From contig JAVKSM010000069.1 in NCBI GenBank assembly GCA_039583705.1, positions 1 through 17,004 of the forward strand: 17,004 nucleotides of DNA, given 5' to 3'. The notes below the pieces were generated by a model. It saw only the letters and a program-made list of their open reading frames with translations. It did not search any database and was not told the origin of the DNA. How positions within the stretch are numbered: the stretch's first letter is position 1; each line of letters starts with the position of its first letter. Below are positions 1 through 6,373 of this stretch, in pieces. Position numbers and translations under genes: made by a program. This stretch comes from JAVKSM01 sp039583705 (GTDB lineage: Bacteria > Actinomycetota > Actinomycetes > Mycobacteriales > Pseudonocardiaceae).

Positions 1-111
1 GGCCTGCACCGGGGGCGGCCCGGCTGGGTGCCGGTCCGGCGCCGCGTCGGCGCCGCTCCCGCTTCTCGTCCTGTCCGAGTCGCCGAACCCGCAGGAGGAC
101 AACCCCGATGA
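1..111 (+). CDS. possible C-terminal end of an upstream ABC permease (partial)
   Basis: Frame 1 is open from the window edge to a TGA at 109-111, which overlaps the ATG of the next gene as ATGA. The first 19 codons nearly all end in G or C, as expected of coding DNA here; the last dozen or so are less biased. The predicted tail is rich in Arg, Pro and Gly, with no recognisable motif and no membrane segment. Osmoprotectant transporter operons usually carry one or two permease genes before the binding protein, so a permease tail is a reasonable guess from context only. The frame could also be open by chance. Confidence 0.35.
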   Translation, partial: GLHRGRPGWVPVRRRVGAAPASRPVRVAEPAGGQPR

Positions 112-1031
112 AGCGCACCATCGTGAGCCTGGTCGCCCTGGTGGTGGTGGCGGTGTGGGCACTGGCCGCCTGCGGCGGTGGCTCGGGCAACCCGCTGTCC
201 GGCCCTTCGGCCGGGCCGGCGCCGGCGGGCACCGTCGTCGTGGGGTCGGCGAACTTCACCGAGAGCCAGTTGCTCGGCTCGATCTACGCCCAGGCGCTCG
301 CGGCCAGGGGTGTGAAGGTCACCGAGAAGCCCGACCTGGGAAGCCGCGAGGCGTACATCCACGCGCTGCAGGACGGGTCGATCGACCTCATCCCCGAGTA
401 CAGCGGCGTGCTGTTGCAGTACTTCCAGCCCAAGGCGCCGCAGCGCGGCTCGCGGGAGGTGTACGCGGCCCTGCGGCAGGCGTTGCCGCAAGGTCTGCGT
501 GTCCTGGACATGTCCACCGCCCAGGACCGGGACGCGATCGTCGTGACCGCGGCCACCGCGCGGCGCTACCACCTGAGCTCCATCGCCGACCTCGCCCCCC
601 ACTGCGGTGAGCTGACCTTCGGCGGTCCGCCGGAGCTGGCGCAGCGACCCGACGGGCTCCCTGGCTTCCGGCAGAACTACGGCTGCGTGTTCAAGGAGTT
701 CAAGCAGCTGGATGCCGGCGGCCCGCTGACCGTCAAGGCGTTGCAGGACGGCACCGTGCAGGCCGCCGACATCTTCACCACGAACGCCTCGATCCCGCAG
801 GACGACTTCGTCGTGCTCGCCGATCCCAAGAACAACTTCGCGGCCCAGAACGTGCTCCCCCTGATCCGCACCTCCTCGGCGAGCCCCGTCGTCACCCAGG
901 TGCTCGACGCGGTCTCGGCCAAGCTCACCACCCAGAGACTGACCGACCTCAACCGGCGGCTCGCCGCTCCCGACAAGCCCGCCATCGCGGTCGTCGCCAA
1001 GCAGTGGCTCACCGCCGCCGGGCTCGCCTAG
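108..1031 (+). CDS. osmoprotectant (glycine betaine/choline-type) ABC transporter substrate-binding lipoprotein
   Basis: A 307-residue extracytoplasmic solute-binding protein of the OpuAC/ProX type, which would capture a quaternary amine such as glycine betaine, choline or carnitine for an ABC importer. It starts with Lys-Arg, a hydrophobic stretch and the lipobox LAAC, with Cys22 as the lipidation site, so it should be anchored on the outer face of the membrane. The mature part opens with VVVGSANFTESQLLGSIYAQ and continues with DLIPEYSGVLLQYF (about residues 97-110), both typical of the family, and the length is normal. AGGAGG at 93-98 lies 9 nt before the ATG, which supports this start. The ATGA overlap suggests translational coupling to an upstream gene. 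The exact ligand cannot be read from the sequence. Confidence 0.9.
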   Translation: MKRTIVSLVALVVVAVWALAACGGGSGNPLSGPSAGPAPAGTVVVGSANFTESQLLGSIYAQALAARGVKVTEKPDLGSREAYIHALQDGSIDLIPEYSGVLLQYFQPKAPQRGSREVYAALRQALPQGLRVLDMSTAQDRDAIVVTAATARRYHLSSIADLAPHCGELTFGGPPELAQRPDGLPGFRQNYGCVFKEFKQLDAGGPLTVKALQDGTVQAADIFTTNASIPQDDFVVLADPKNNFAAQNVLPLIRTSSASPVVTQVLDAVSAKLTTQRLTDLNRRLAAPDKPAIAVVAKQWLTAAGLA

Positions 1032-1044
1032 GCTGGGGCCGCCG

Positions 1045-1057
1045 GGCTGTCGCAGCC
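1045..1057 (+). terminator. weak candidate terminator hairpin
   Basis: GGCTG at 1045-1049 and CAGCC at 1053-1057 can form a 5-bp stem with a 3-nt loop, 14 nt after the stop codon of the binding-protein gene. The flanks are GC-rich and there is no T-tract. It could end the transporter transcript, but in DNA of this GC content such a hairpin can occur by chance. Confidence 0.22.
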
Positions 1058-1161
1058 GGGGCGGTCGGTCTCGGTCCGGCCGGCCTGGTCTGGTATAGGT
1101 TGATCTCGTGACGGCCTTGTGAACGGCGGGATCCGATGGGACGCTCGCGTTATGGGATCAC

Positions 1162-1177
1162 GCCTCCACGTGGAGGC
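1162..1177 (+). promoter_or_regulatory. perfect 16-bp palindrome containing the Shine-Dalgarno sequence of the PadR gene
   Basis: GCCTCCACGTGGAGGC is its own reverse complement. Its right half contains GGAGG (1172-1176), which is the ribosome-binding site of the PadR start codon at 1183 (6-nt spacing). Two readings are possible. It may be an operator for the PadR dimer, giving autoregulation of the operon. In RNA, pairing of the left arm CCTCC with GGAGG could instead hide the ribosome-binding site, although a hairpin with no loop could only form after opening some central pairs. The palindrome is seen directly; the function is inferred. Confidence 0.6.
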
Positions 1178-1182
1178 AGCAC

Positions 1183-1614
1183 ATGGGTGAGTGCGAGCCG
1201 AGGAACTTCCTGCAGCCGTGCCTCTTGCTGCTGCTGAAGGAGCGGCCGGACCACGGGTATGACCTTGTCGAGCGGCTGCGGTCGCTCTACGACGGTGAGA
1301 GCGACGGTGGTGGGGTGTACCGCGCGCTGCGCAGCCTGGAGCGTCAGGGCCTGGTCCGGTCGACGTGGCAGACCTCGCGGGTCGGCCCAGCCCGTCGCAC
1401 CTACCACATCACGCCCTCCGGTGTGGCCAGCCTGGCCTCGCGGGCGGAGGCGCTGGAGTCGACGCACCGGGAGCTGCACGTCTTCCTGGAGCGCTACGCC
1501 TGCACCGCGGCACTCACCGAACGGCCCGTCGTACCCGGAAGGAATGGAAATGGTCGTGCCACTCACGAGCGAAGTCGTGAGAACGGCGTTCACCCGACGC
1601 GAGGCCCCGGCTGA
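1183..1614 (+). CDS. PadR-family transcriptional regulator
   Basis: A 143-residue protein whose first 105 or so residues form the PadR winged-helix domain: a hydrophobic first helix (FLQPCLLLLLKE), GYDLVERL, the recognition-helix region GGVYRALRSLERQGLV and the wing GPARRTYHITPSG, followed by a C-terminal dimerisation helix. PadR proteins bind DNA as dimers and are usually repressors that respond to small ligands. The start has GGAGG 6 nt upstream, within the palindrome at 1162-1177. The tail after residue 105 is Arg/Asn/Gly-rich, and its last 65 nt overlap the next gene in another frame, so the tail is probably unconstrained. As first gene of the hyp/SIS operon it is the likely regulator of that operon; the signal it senses is unknown. 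Confidence 0.85.
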   Translation: MGECEPRNFLQPCLLLLLKERPDHGYDLVERLRSLYDGESDGGGVYRALRSLERQGLVRSTWQTSRVGPARRTYHITPSGVASLASRAEALESTHRELHVFLERYACTAALTERPVVPGRNGNGRATHERSRENGVHPTRGPG

Positions 1615-2152
1615 CGGCCTGGCCGACGACGCAGCGGCCGTAGCCGCAGCCTGTCATGACATGGCGGTGCGATTTCACCGCGGTGGCACGCTTGTCGCTT
1701 TCGGCAACGGCTCGGCCGCCGCGGACGCCGCGCACATCGCCGTCGAGTTCGTGCATCCAGTGATCGTCGGCAAGCAGGCGCTGCCGGCCGTGGCGCTGTC
1801 CAACGACGGAGCGGCGATGTCCGGTGTGGCCGCCCGCTCCGGTTTCGCCGACAGCTTCCTGCCGCAGCTTCGCACGCTGGCCCGTCTCGACGACATCGCG
1901 CTGGGTATCTCACCTGACGGCAGTTGCCCCAACGTGGTTCGTGGGCTCGCGTACGCCCGGGAGGCCGGCCTGCTCACCGTCGGGCTCGTCGGGGGCGACG
2001 GCGGGGACGTCGCGCGGCTGCCCGGGATCGACCACGTCCTGCGGGTGCGGTCCGACGATCCGCGGGTCGTCAAGGAGGTCCAGGTGACGACCTACCATGT
2101 GCTCTGGGAGCTCGTGCACGTCTTCCTGCAACAGCCGGGGGTACTGGCGTGA
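1550..2152 (+). CDS. SIS-domain protein 1, GmhA-like, with degenerate phosphate-binding loops
   Basis: A 200-residue sugar-isomerase (SIS) fold protein resembling phosphoheptose isomerase GmhA. The second of two close ATGs (1544 and 1550) is chosen because GGAAGG (1537-1542) sits 7 nt before it, and it gives a GmhA-like N-terminal length. Comparison with my recollection of E. coli GmhA shows that the catalytic Glu65 (here Glu66 in HIAVEF) and His180 (here His183 in TTYHVLWEL) are kept. The phosphate-binding residues are mostly lost: GNGGS has become GNGSA (residues 52-56), STSGNS has become SPDGSC (121-126), and the RIQE motif reads VVKE. It probably does not act alone as a phosphosugar isomerase. 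It overlaps the PadR gene by 65 nt and the next gene by GTGA. A partnership with SIS protein 2 is inferred. Confidence 0.85.
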   Translation: MVVPLTSEVVRTAFTRREAPADGLADDAAAVAAACHDMAVRFHRGGTLVAFGNGSAAADAAHIAVEFVHPVIVGKQALPAVALSNDGAAMSGVAARSGFADSFLPQLRTLARLDDIALGISPDGSCPNVVRGLAYAREAGLLTVGLVGGDGGDVARLPGIDHVLRVRSDDPRVVKEVQVTTYHVLWELVHVFLQQPGVLA

Positions 2153-2385
2153 CCGATCCACACGGTATGAGTGTTCCGCATTGCGATGACGAGGTGTGCA
2201 TCACCTGCGGGGACGTCGCGATCCCGCTGCCGGTGACCCGGCTGCTCGAGGACGACCTGGCGTTGGTGCGCACCGAGGTCGGTGAGGAGGAGGTCAGCGT
2301 GGCGCTCGTGGACGCCGCCGTGGGCGACGTCGTCCTGGTGCACGCCGGAGAGGCGATCGCGGTGCTTCCCGCGGGATCGGCATGA
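2149..2385 (+). CDS. hypC: atypical HypC/HupF-family hydrogenase maturation chaperone
   Basis: A small protein of 78 residues. HypC shuttles the Fe(CN)2CO group with HypD and delivers it to the hydrogenase large-subunit precursor. The C-terminal half fits the family: ALVDAAVGDVVLVHAGEAIA matches the conserved 'vGDyvlvHvGfAi' stretch. The N-terminus is unusual. Classical HypC begins Met-Cys with an essential Cys2, whereas here the cysteines are internal (Cys12, Cys17 and Cys20 in CDDEVCITCGD). GTG at 2149 is preferred because it overlaps the previous stop (GTGA) and has GGGGG 7 nt upstream. ATG at 2167 is an alternative start with no clear ribosome-binding site and would place the first Cys at residue 6. 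The gene is flanked by two SIS genes and followed by hypF. The family call is fairly sure, but whether it is a true functional HypC is less so. Confidence 0.75.
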   Translation: MTDPHGMSVPHCDDEVCITCGDVAIPLPVTRLLEDDLALVRTEVGEEEVSVALVDAAVGDVVLVHAGEAIAVLPAGSA

Positions 2386-3032
2386 CCGGCGTCGAATCGC
2401 TCTACCCGTTCCTGTACGCCGGGTCCACCGACCTGGCGGCTGTGCTCGCCGACGTCCGTCGCTCCACGGTCGACAAGGTCGGTGAGATCGCCGCGCTGCG
2501 CCGCGAGGTCGCCTACCAGTGCGAGGACGACCTGATCGGCGCCGCGGCGGCGATCGCGGCCTCGTTCGAGGCCGGCGGACGGCTCTACACGTTCGGCAAC
2601 GGCGGCAGCAGCACCGACGCCGTGGCGCTGGCCCAGCTCTTCCTCGACCCGGGCCCGGACTGGCGGCCGCTGCCGGCGGCCGCGCTGACCGTCGACGTCG
2701 CGGTGCTCACGGCACTGTCCAACGACGTCGGCTTCGAGGTGGTCTTCGCCCGGCAGATCGCCGCCGCGGGCCGGCCGGGGGACGTCGCCGTGGCCCTGTC
2801 CACGAGCGGCGGGTCCCGCAACGTGCTGCGCGGGCTGGAAGAGGCGCACGAGCGCGGTCTGGTCACCGTCGGCTTCGCCGGCTACTCGGGGGGCGCCATG
2901 GCCGAGTCCGCGCAGAAGGGCGTCATCGACCACCTGTTCATCATGCCGTCCGCCTCGGTGCACCGCATCCAGGAAGCGCAGACCACGACCTACCACGTGC
3001 TGTGGGAGCTGACCCAGTTGGCGTTGGGTTGA
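2382..3032 (+). CDS. SIS-domain protein 2, GmhA-like, lacking the catalytic glutamate
   Basis: A 216-residue GmhA-like SIS protein. The phosphate-binding parts are intact: FGNGGSSTDA (GNGGS at 72-76), LSTSGGSRNVLRGL (Ser140, Thr141, Ser142, Ser145) and HRIQEAQ (Gln197). The histidine matching GmhA His180 is present (His205 in TTYHVLWEL). The position of the catalytic Glu65 is Leu86 in ALAQLFLD, so the usual aldose-ketose isomerase base is missing. It would bind a phosphorylated sugar or nucleotide-type ligand without the standard isomerase pair. Its start ATG overlaps the HypC stop (ATGA), and its stop overlaps the hypF start (TGATG). About 20 extra N-terminal residues before the SIS core distinguish it from SIS protein 1. 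Automatic annotation would probably call it D-sedoheptulose-7-phosphate isomerase, which the missing Glu argues against. Confidence 0.88.
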   Translation: MTGVESLYPFLYAGSTDLAAVLADVRRSTVDKVGEIAALRREVAYQCEDDLIGAAAAIAASFEAGGRLYTFGNGGSSTDAVALAQLFLDPGPDWRPLPAAALTVDVAVLTALSNDVGFEVVFARQIAAAGRPGDVAVALSTSGGSRNVLRGLEEAHERGLVTVGFAGYSGGAMAESAQKGVIDHLFIMPSASVHRIQEAQTTTYHVLWELTQLALG

Positions 3033-5293
3033 TGCGCGCCCGGATCCACGTCACGGGCATCGTGCAGGGCGTGGGGTTCCGGCCGTTCGTCCACGGCCTG
3101 GCCGGTGAGCTCGGGCTCTCCGGTTTCGTCGGAAACGACACCACGGGCGTGGTGGTCGAGGTCGAGGGCGCCCAGGTGCACGTGGCCGAGTTCGTGCGCG
3201 CGCTACGGGAACGGCCGCCGCCGCTGGCGGTGGTGTCCGGGGTCGCGACCGAGGAGGTGCCCGCCACGGGTGTCGGGGGCTTCCGCATCGCGCCCAGCGA
3301 GGCGGGCGGGCGACGGGAGGCCCTGGTCTCGGCGGACACCGCCACCTGCGAGGACTGTCTGCGCGAGGTCTTCGACCCGGCCGACCGGCGCCACCGCTAC
3401 CCGTTCACCAACTGCACGAACTGCGGCCCCCGCTTCACCATCGTCGTCGACGTGCCTTATGACCGGGTGGCCACGACCATGGCCGGCTTCGCCATGTGCG
3501 AGCAGTGCGCCGCCGAGTACCACGATCCCGCCGACCGCCGCTTCCACGCCCAGCCCACCTGCTGCCCGGCCTGCGGCCCGGCGCTGCGCCTGTTCACCGC
3601 GTCCGGCGAGGCGGCTCCCGGTGACCCGCTGGTCGCCGCAGCGGACTGGCTGCGGGCCGGGAAGGTGGTCGCGGTCAAGGGGCTGGGGGGCTACCACCTC
3701 GCCGCGCTCGCCGACTGCGAGCCCGCGGTGGCCGCGGTGCGTACCCGCAAGCACCGCGAGGACAAGCCGTTCGCGGTGATGGCGCGCGACCTCGCCGCGG
3801 TGCGGCGGCTGGCCCGTCTCGACGACGCCGAGCAGCGCGTCCTCACCTCCCGCCGCCGGCCGATCGTGCTGCTCGCGCGCCACCCGGACGCCCCGCTGGC
3901 ACCCTCGGTCGCCCCCGGCAACCGCTCGATCGGCGTGATGCTGCCCTACACCCCGCTGCACCACCTGCTGGCCGCCGAGCTGGCCGCGCCGTTCGTGCTC
4001 ACCAGCGGCAACCTCTCCGACGAGCCGATCGCCTACGTCGACGAGGAGGCCGCCCGCCGGTTGACGCCGATCGCCGACGCCTTCCTCACCCACGACCGCC
4101 CGATCCACATCCGCGCCGACGACTCGGTGGTGCGGGTGCTCGGCGGGCGGGAGCTTCCGGTTCGGCGCTCCCGCGGCTACGCCCCCGAGCCGCTGCCGCT
4201 GGGGTTCGAGGCGCGCCGGCCGGTCCTGGGCTGCGGAGCCGAGCTGAAGAGCACGTTCTGCCTGGCCACCGGCCGCCGGGCGTTTCTGTCCCATCACATC
4301 GGCGACCTGGAGAACTACGAGACGCTGCGCTCCTATACCGAGGGCGTGCGGCATTACCGGCGGCTCTTCGACGTCGAGCCGGTGGTGGTGGCGCATGACC
4401 TGCACCCGGAATACCTGTCCACCAAGTACGCCGTCGAGCTCGATGACATGGAGCTGGTCGGGGTGCAGCACCACCACGCCCACATCGCGTCCTGCCTGGC
4501 CGACAACGGCGAGGCCGGCCCGGTGATCGGGATCGCGTGTGACGGGCTGGGCTACGGCCTCGACGGCACGATGTGGGGCGGGGAGATCCTCGCCGCCGAC
4601 CTGCGCGGCTTCCGGCGGCTGGCGCACCTGCAGCCGGTGCCGATGCCCGGTGGCGCCGCCGCGATCCGGGAGCCGTGGCGGATGGCCGCGGCGTGGCTGG
4701 ACGTCGCCTACGACGGGAAGCCGCCTGCCGGCCTGGACGTCGTCGCCCGCAACGCCGCCCGCTGGGACGCCGTCACGGCCGTGGCGCACAGCGGCGTCGG
4801 TGCCCCGGTCACCAGCAGTGCCGGGCGGCTCTTCGACGCGGTGGCCGCGCTGGTCGGGCTGCGGGACAGGGTGAACTACGAGGGCCAGGCGGCCATCGAG
4901 CTCGAACAGCGCGTCGAGCTGTCCGAGACCGGGTGCTACGCCGCCGGGGTCGACGGCGGCGTGCTGGGCGGCGTGGACCTGGTGCGCGCCGTGGTGGACG
5001 ACGTGCGCCGGGGGGTGGACGCCGGGCTGGTCGCCGCCCGGTTCCACAACGGCCTGGTCGAGCTGCTCGCGCGGGCCGCGGAAGGGGTGCGTGCGGAGCA
5101 CGGGCTGGCCACGGTGGCCTTGTCCGGTGGGGTCTTCCAGAACCTCGTGCTGCTGGAGCGACTGTCGGCCCGGTTGGCCGCCGCCGGGTTCCGGGTGCTC
5201 ACGCACTCCCGCGTGCCACCCAACGACGCCGGCATCAGCCTCGGCCAGGTCGCCGTGGCCGCCGCCCGCGAGGCGCCCGACCCTCCAGCCTGA
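3032..5293 (+). CDS. hypF: carbamoyltransferase HypF, [NiFe]-hydrogenase maturation
   Basis: A 753-residue cytoplasmic enzyme of the usual length. HypF uses carbamoyl phosphate and ATP to make carbamoyl-adenylate and passes the carbamoyl group to the C-terminal Cys of HypE, the source of the cyanide ligands. All domains are visible: acylphosphatase (about 1-90, GIVQGVGFRPFV with Arg17); two zinc-finger repeats (about 106-185, from CEDC at 106-109 through NCTNCGPR, then CEQC and CCPACGP); a YrdC-like domain (about 200-380, with LTSGNLSDEPI near its end); and a Kae1/TobZ-like carbamoyltransferase domain (about 390-745, with HHHAH at 480-484, CDGLGYGLDGTMWGGE and ALSGGVFQN). The ATG overlaps the stop of the upstream SIS gene (TGATG), so it is translationally coupled. 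Its partners HypE and HypD are not in this window. Confidence 0.97.
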   Translation: MRARIHVTGIVQGVGFRPFVHGLAGELGLSGFVGNDTTGVVVEVEGAQVHVAEFVRALRERPPPLAVVSGVATEEVPATGVGGFRIAPSEAGGRREALVSADTATCEDCLREVFDPADRRHRYPFTNCTNCGPRFTIVVDVPYDRVATTMAGFAMCEQCAAEYHDPADRRFHAQPTCCPACGPALRLFTASGEAAPGDPLVAAADWLRAGKVVAVKGLGGYHLAALADCEPAVAAVRTRKHREDKPFAVMARDLAAVRRLARLDDAEQRVLTSRRRPIVLLARHPDAPLAPSVAPGNRSIGVMLPYTPLHHLLAAELAAPFVLTSGNLSDEPIAYVDEEAARRLTPIADAFLTHDRPIHIRADDSVVRVLGGRELPVRRSRGYAPEPLPLGFEARRPVLGCGAELKSTFCLATGRRAFLSHHIGDLENYETLRSYTEGVRHYRRLFDVEPVVVAHDLHPEYLSTKYAVELDDMELVGVQHHHAHIASCLADNGEAGPVIGIACDGLGYGLDGTMWGGEILAADLRGFRRLAHLQPVPMPGGAAAIREPWRMAAAWLDVAYDGKPPAGLDVVARNAARWDAVTAVAHSGVGAPVTSSAGRLFDAVAALVGLRDRVNYEGQAAIELEQRVELSETGCYAAGVDGGVLGGVDLVRAVVDDVRRGVDAGLVAARFHNGLVELLARAAEGVRAEHGLATVALSGGVFQNLVLLERLSARLAAAGFRVLTHSRVPPNDAGISLGQVAVAAAREAPDPPA

Positions 5294-5296
5294 CCG

Positions 5297-5680
5297 GTGC
5301 TGATCGAACCGCGACGCGTCGACGCGGCCGTCGTGGACCACCTCGCCGCCGTGCCCGCCGAACAGCGCCAGCTCGAAGACGCCATCGGCGCCCGGCGGGT
5401 GCTGCCGACAACCCTCGCCGAGATCGAGCTCGTCGAGTCGCTCGCCCGGCACGCCCGCGACGGGGCGCGGCCAGCGTTGATCGCCTTGCTGGCGCAGTTC
5501 CACCAGTTCGCCGGGTGGATGTGCGAGGACGCCAGGGCGGTCGGACTCGCCCAGGCCGGCCAGTCCGACCCGGATGGGATCAGTGCCGGGGTTTTGGCGC
5601 TCATCGCGCAGCAGGAGGCCCGCGGACACGGAAGGCGCCGGAATCGAGTTCGGGGCGCGGGCCTACGGAGCGCACGGTGA
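5297..5680 (+). pseudogene. remnant of an actinobacterial XRE-family regulator (C-terminal part, internal deletion)
   Basis: An open frame of 127 codons begins with GTG 4 nt after the hypF stop. The stretch RRVDAAVVDHLAAVPAEQRQ through LLAQFHQFAGWMCEDA resembles the helical, TPR-like C-terminal region of large actinobacterial helix-turn-helix XRE regulators, which have an 'aqfAGWlh.daG' motif. It then jumps directly to GLAQAGQSDPDGISAGVLAL and AQQEARGHG, which in such proteins lies some 40-50 residues further on. The DNA-binding N-terminus is missing, an internal in-frame piece appears deleted, and the last 20 or so residues are Arg/Gly-rich out-of-family sequence. It might still be expressed with hypF, but I see no intact domain. 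Family assignment rests on memory of typical sequences. Confidence 0.5.
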
Positions 5681-5861
5681 GGCTGCCGCCACCGCGATGG
5701 TCGACCAGATCCAGGCGTGGGACCGTCGAGCCCGCGGCGGCCCGGCCCCCGCGTTCGCCTACTGGCCGACCGGCACCGACCGCACCCAGGTCAGCGAGGG
5801 CACGGCGATGCTGGGAAAGGCTCATGGCCTGGTCACGATCTCCTGGCCCGCAGCAAATTAA
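5622..5861 (+). pseudogene. probable C-terminal remnant of a protein-L-isoaspartate/FxLD-type methyltransferase
   Basis: In the frame that ends at TAA 5859-5861, the stretch GIEFGARAYGAHG, MVDQIQAWDRRARG, FAYWPTGTDRTQV and MLGKAHGLVTISWP reads like a real protein end. It resembles the C-terminal domain of actinobacterial protein-L-isoaspartate-type methyltransferases found in FxLD peptide systems. No SAM-binding Rossmann motif is present, so only the last 75 or so residues survive, joined to the XRE remnant in another frame. It converges tail-to-tail with the minus-strand Nudix fragment 3 bp away. The coding character is fairly clear; the family name is tentative. Confidence 0.35.
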
Positions 5862-5864
5862 GCG

Positions 5865-6139
5865 TCACCGCAGGCCAGGACGCGCCACCCCGACCGCGAG
5901 GTAGACGTTCTCGCGTCGGTGGTGCTCGCGACCGCGGTAGTGGAAGCGGGTCTCGCGGTCCCAGAGGTGNNNNNNNNNNNNNNNNNNNNNNNNNNNNNNN
6001 NNNNNNNNNNNNNNNNNNNNNNNNNNNNNNNNNNNNNNNNNNNNNNNNNNNNNNNNNNNNNNNNNNNNNGCAGGAGCACCCGGGCTCCGATGCGCAGGGC
6101 TGGGGCTTCGGCGGGCGCCGATGGGCTGGCGGGGATCAC
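5865..6139 (-). pseudogene. Nudix hydrolase, interrupted by the assembly gap and apparently truncated
   Basis: Read on the minus strand, the segment at 6139-6070 starts with GTG and contains ALRIGARVLL, the usual first strand of Nudix hydrolases. After the N run, 5969-5865 gives HLWDRETRFHYRGREHHRRE and VYLAVGVARPGLR, then stop, matching the strand after the Nudix box in actinobacterial family members (W-x-R-E-x-x-F-x-Y-R-G). The catalytic Nudix box itself would fall in the gap. The two halves are in different nominal frames, but 100 N is a placeholder length, so this is not evidence of a frameshift. The end comes about 50 residues earlier than expected, suggesting a C-terminal truncation. 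The substrate is unknown. Confidence 0.55.
5970..6069. other. assembly gap (100 N)
   Basis: One hundred consecutive N bases, the conventional placeholder between contigs in a scaffold. The true length is not known. If one Nudix hydrolase spans it, about 200-280 bp would be needed. Order and orientation of the two flanks rest on scaffolding, so linkage between the hyp operon and the exporter/kgd/hydrogenase part is less certain than elsewhere in the window. Confidence 0.99.
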
Positions 6140-6373
6140 CGGTCGCCGCCGCCCAACTCCCCACGTGCTGATCTTCCCCTGGACCGGTCGGCGAGTCGGC
6201 CGCCAGTCAGGGCATCCTCGCCCGTGCAGCGGCCACAGCCCTCCTGTGTCCGGGCGCCAGTAGCGGCATTGCGGTTCGGTGAGCTCCAGCAGGGGTGAGG
6301 GGTGTCGGCGGGCTCAGCAGCGGGCGTTGCGGCCGCCTGCGGTCACTGAAAGTAAACGGTCGGCCCGACGACC

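Noticed and set aside
1108..1122. Four-codon leaderless mini-ORF (GTG to TGA) 6 nt after a TAGGTT -10-like hexamer, as an attenuator before the PadR gene
   Set aside because: Too short and too likely by chance; no alternative stem-loops were evident that would support attenuation.
2519..3031. Upstream extension of the hypF frame through the second SIS gene
   Set aside because: The extension is Arg/Gly-rich shadow sequence; the ATG at 3032 begins exactly at the acylphosphatase domain.
1550..3032. Calling the SIS genes true gmhA for LPS heptose synthesis
   Set aside because: Actinomycetes do not make heptose LPS, each protein lacks some key GmhA residues, and the context is hydrogenase maturation.
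3203..5629. 808-codon open frame on the minus strand, antisense to hypF
   Set aside because: It mirrors the real HypF gene; its product is rich in His, Gly, Gln and Val with no domain. Such shadows are expected in very GC-rich coding DNA.
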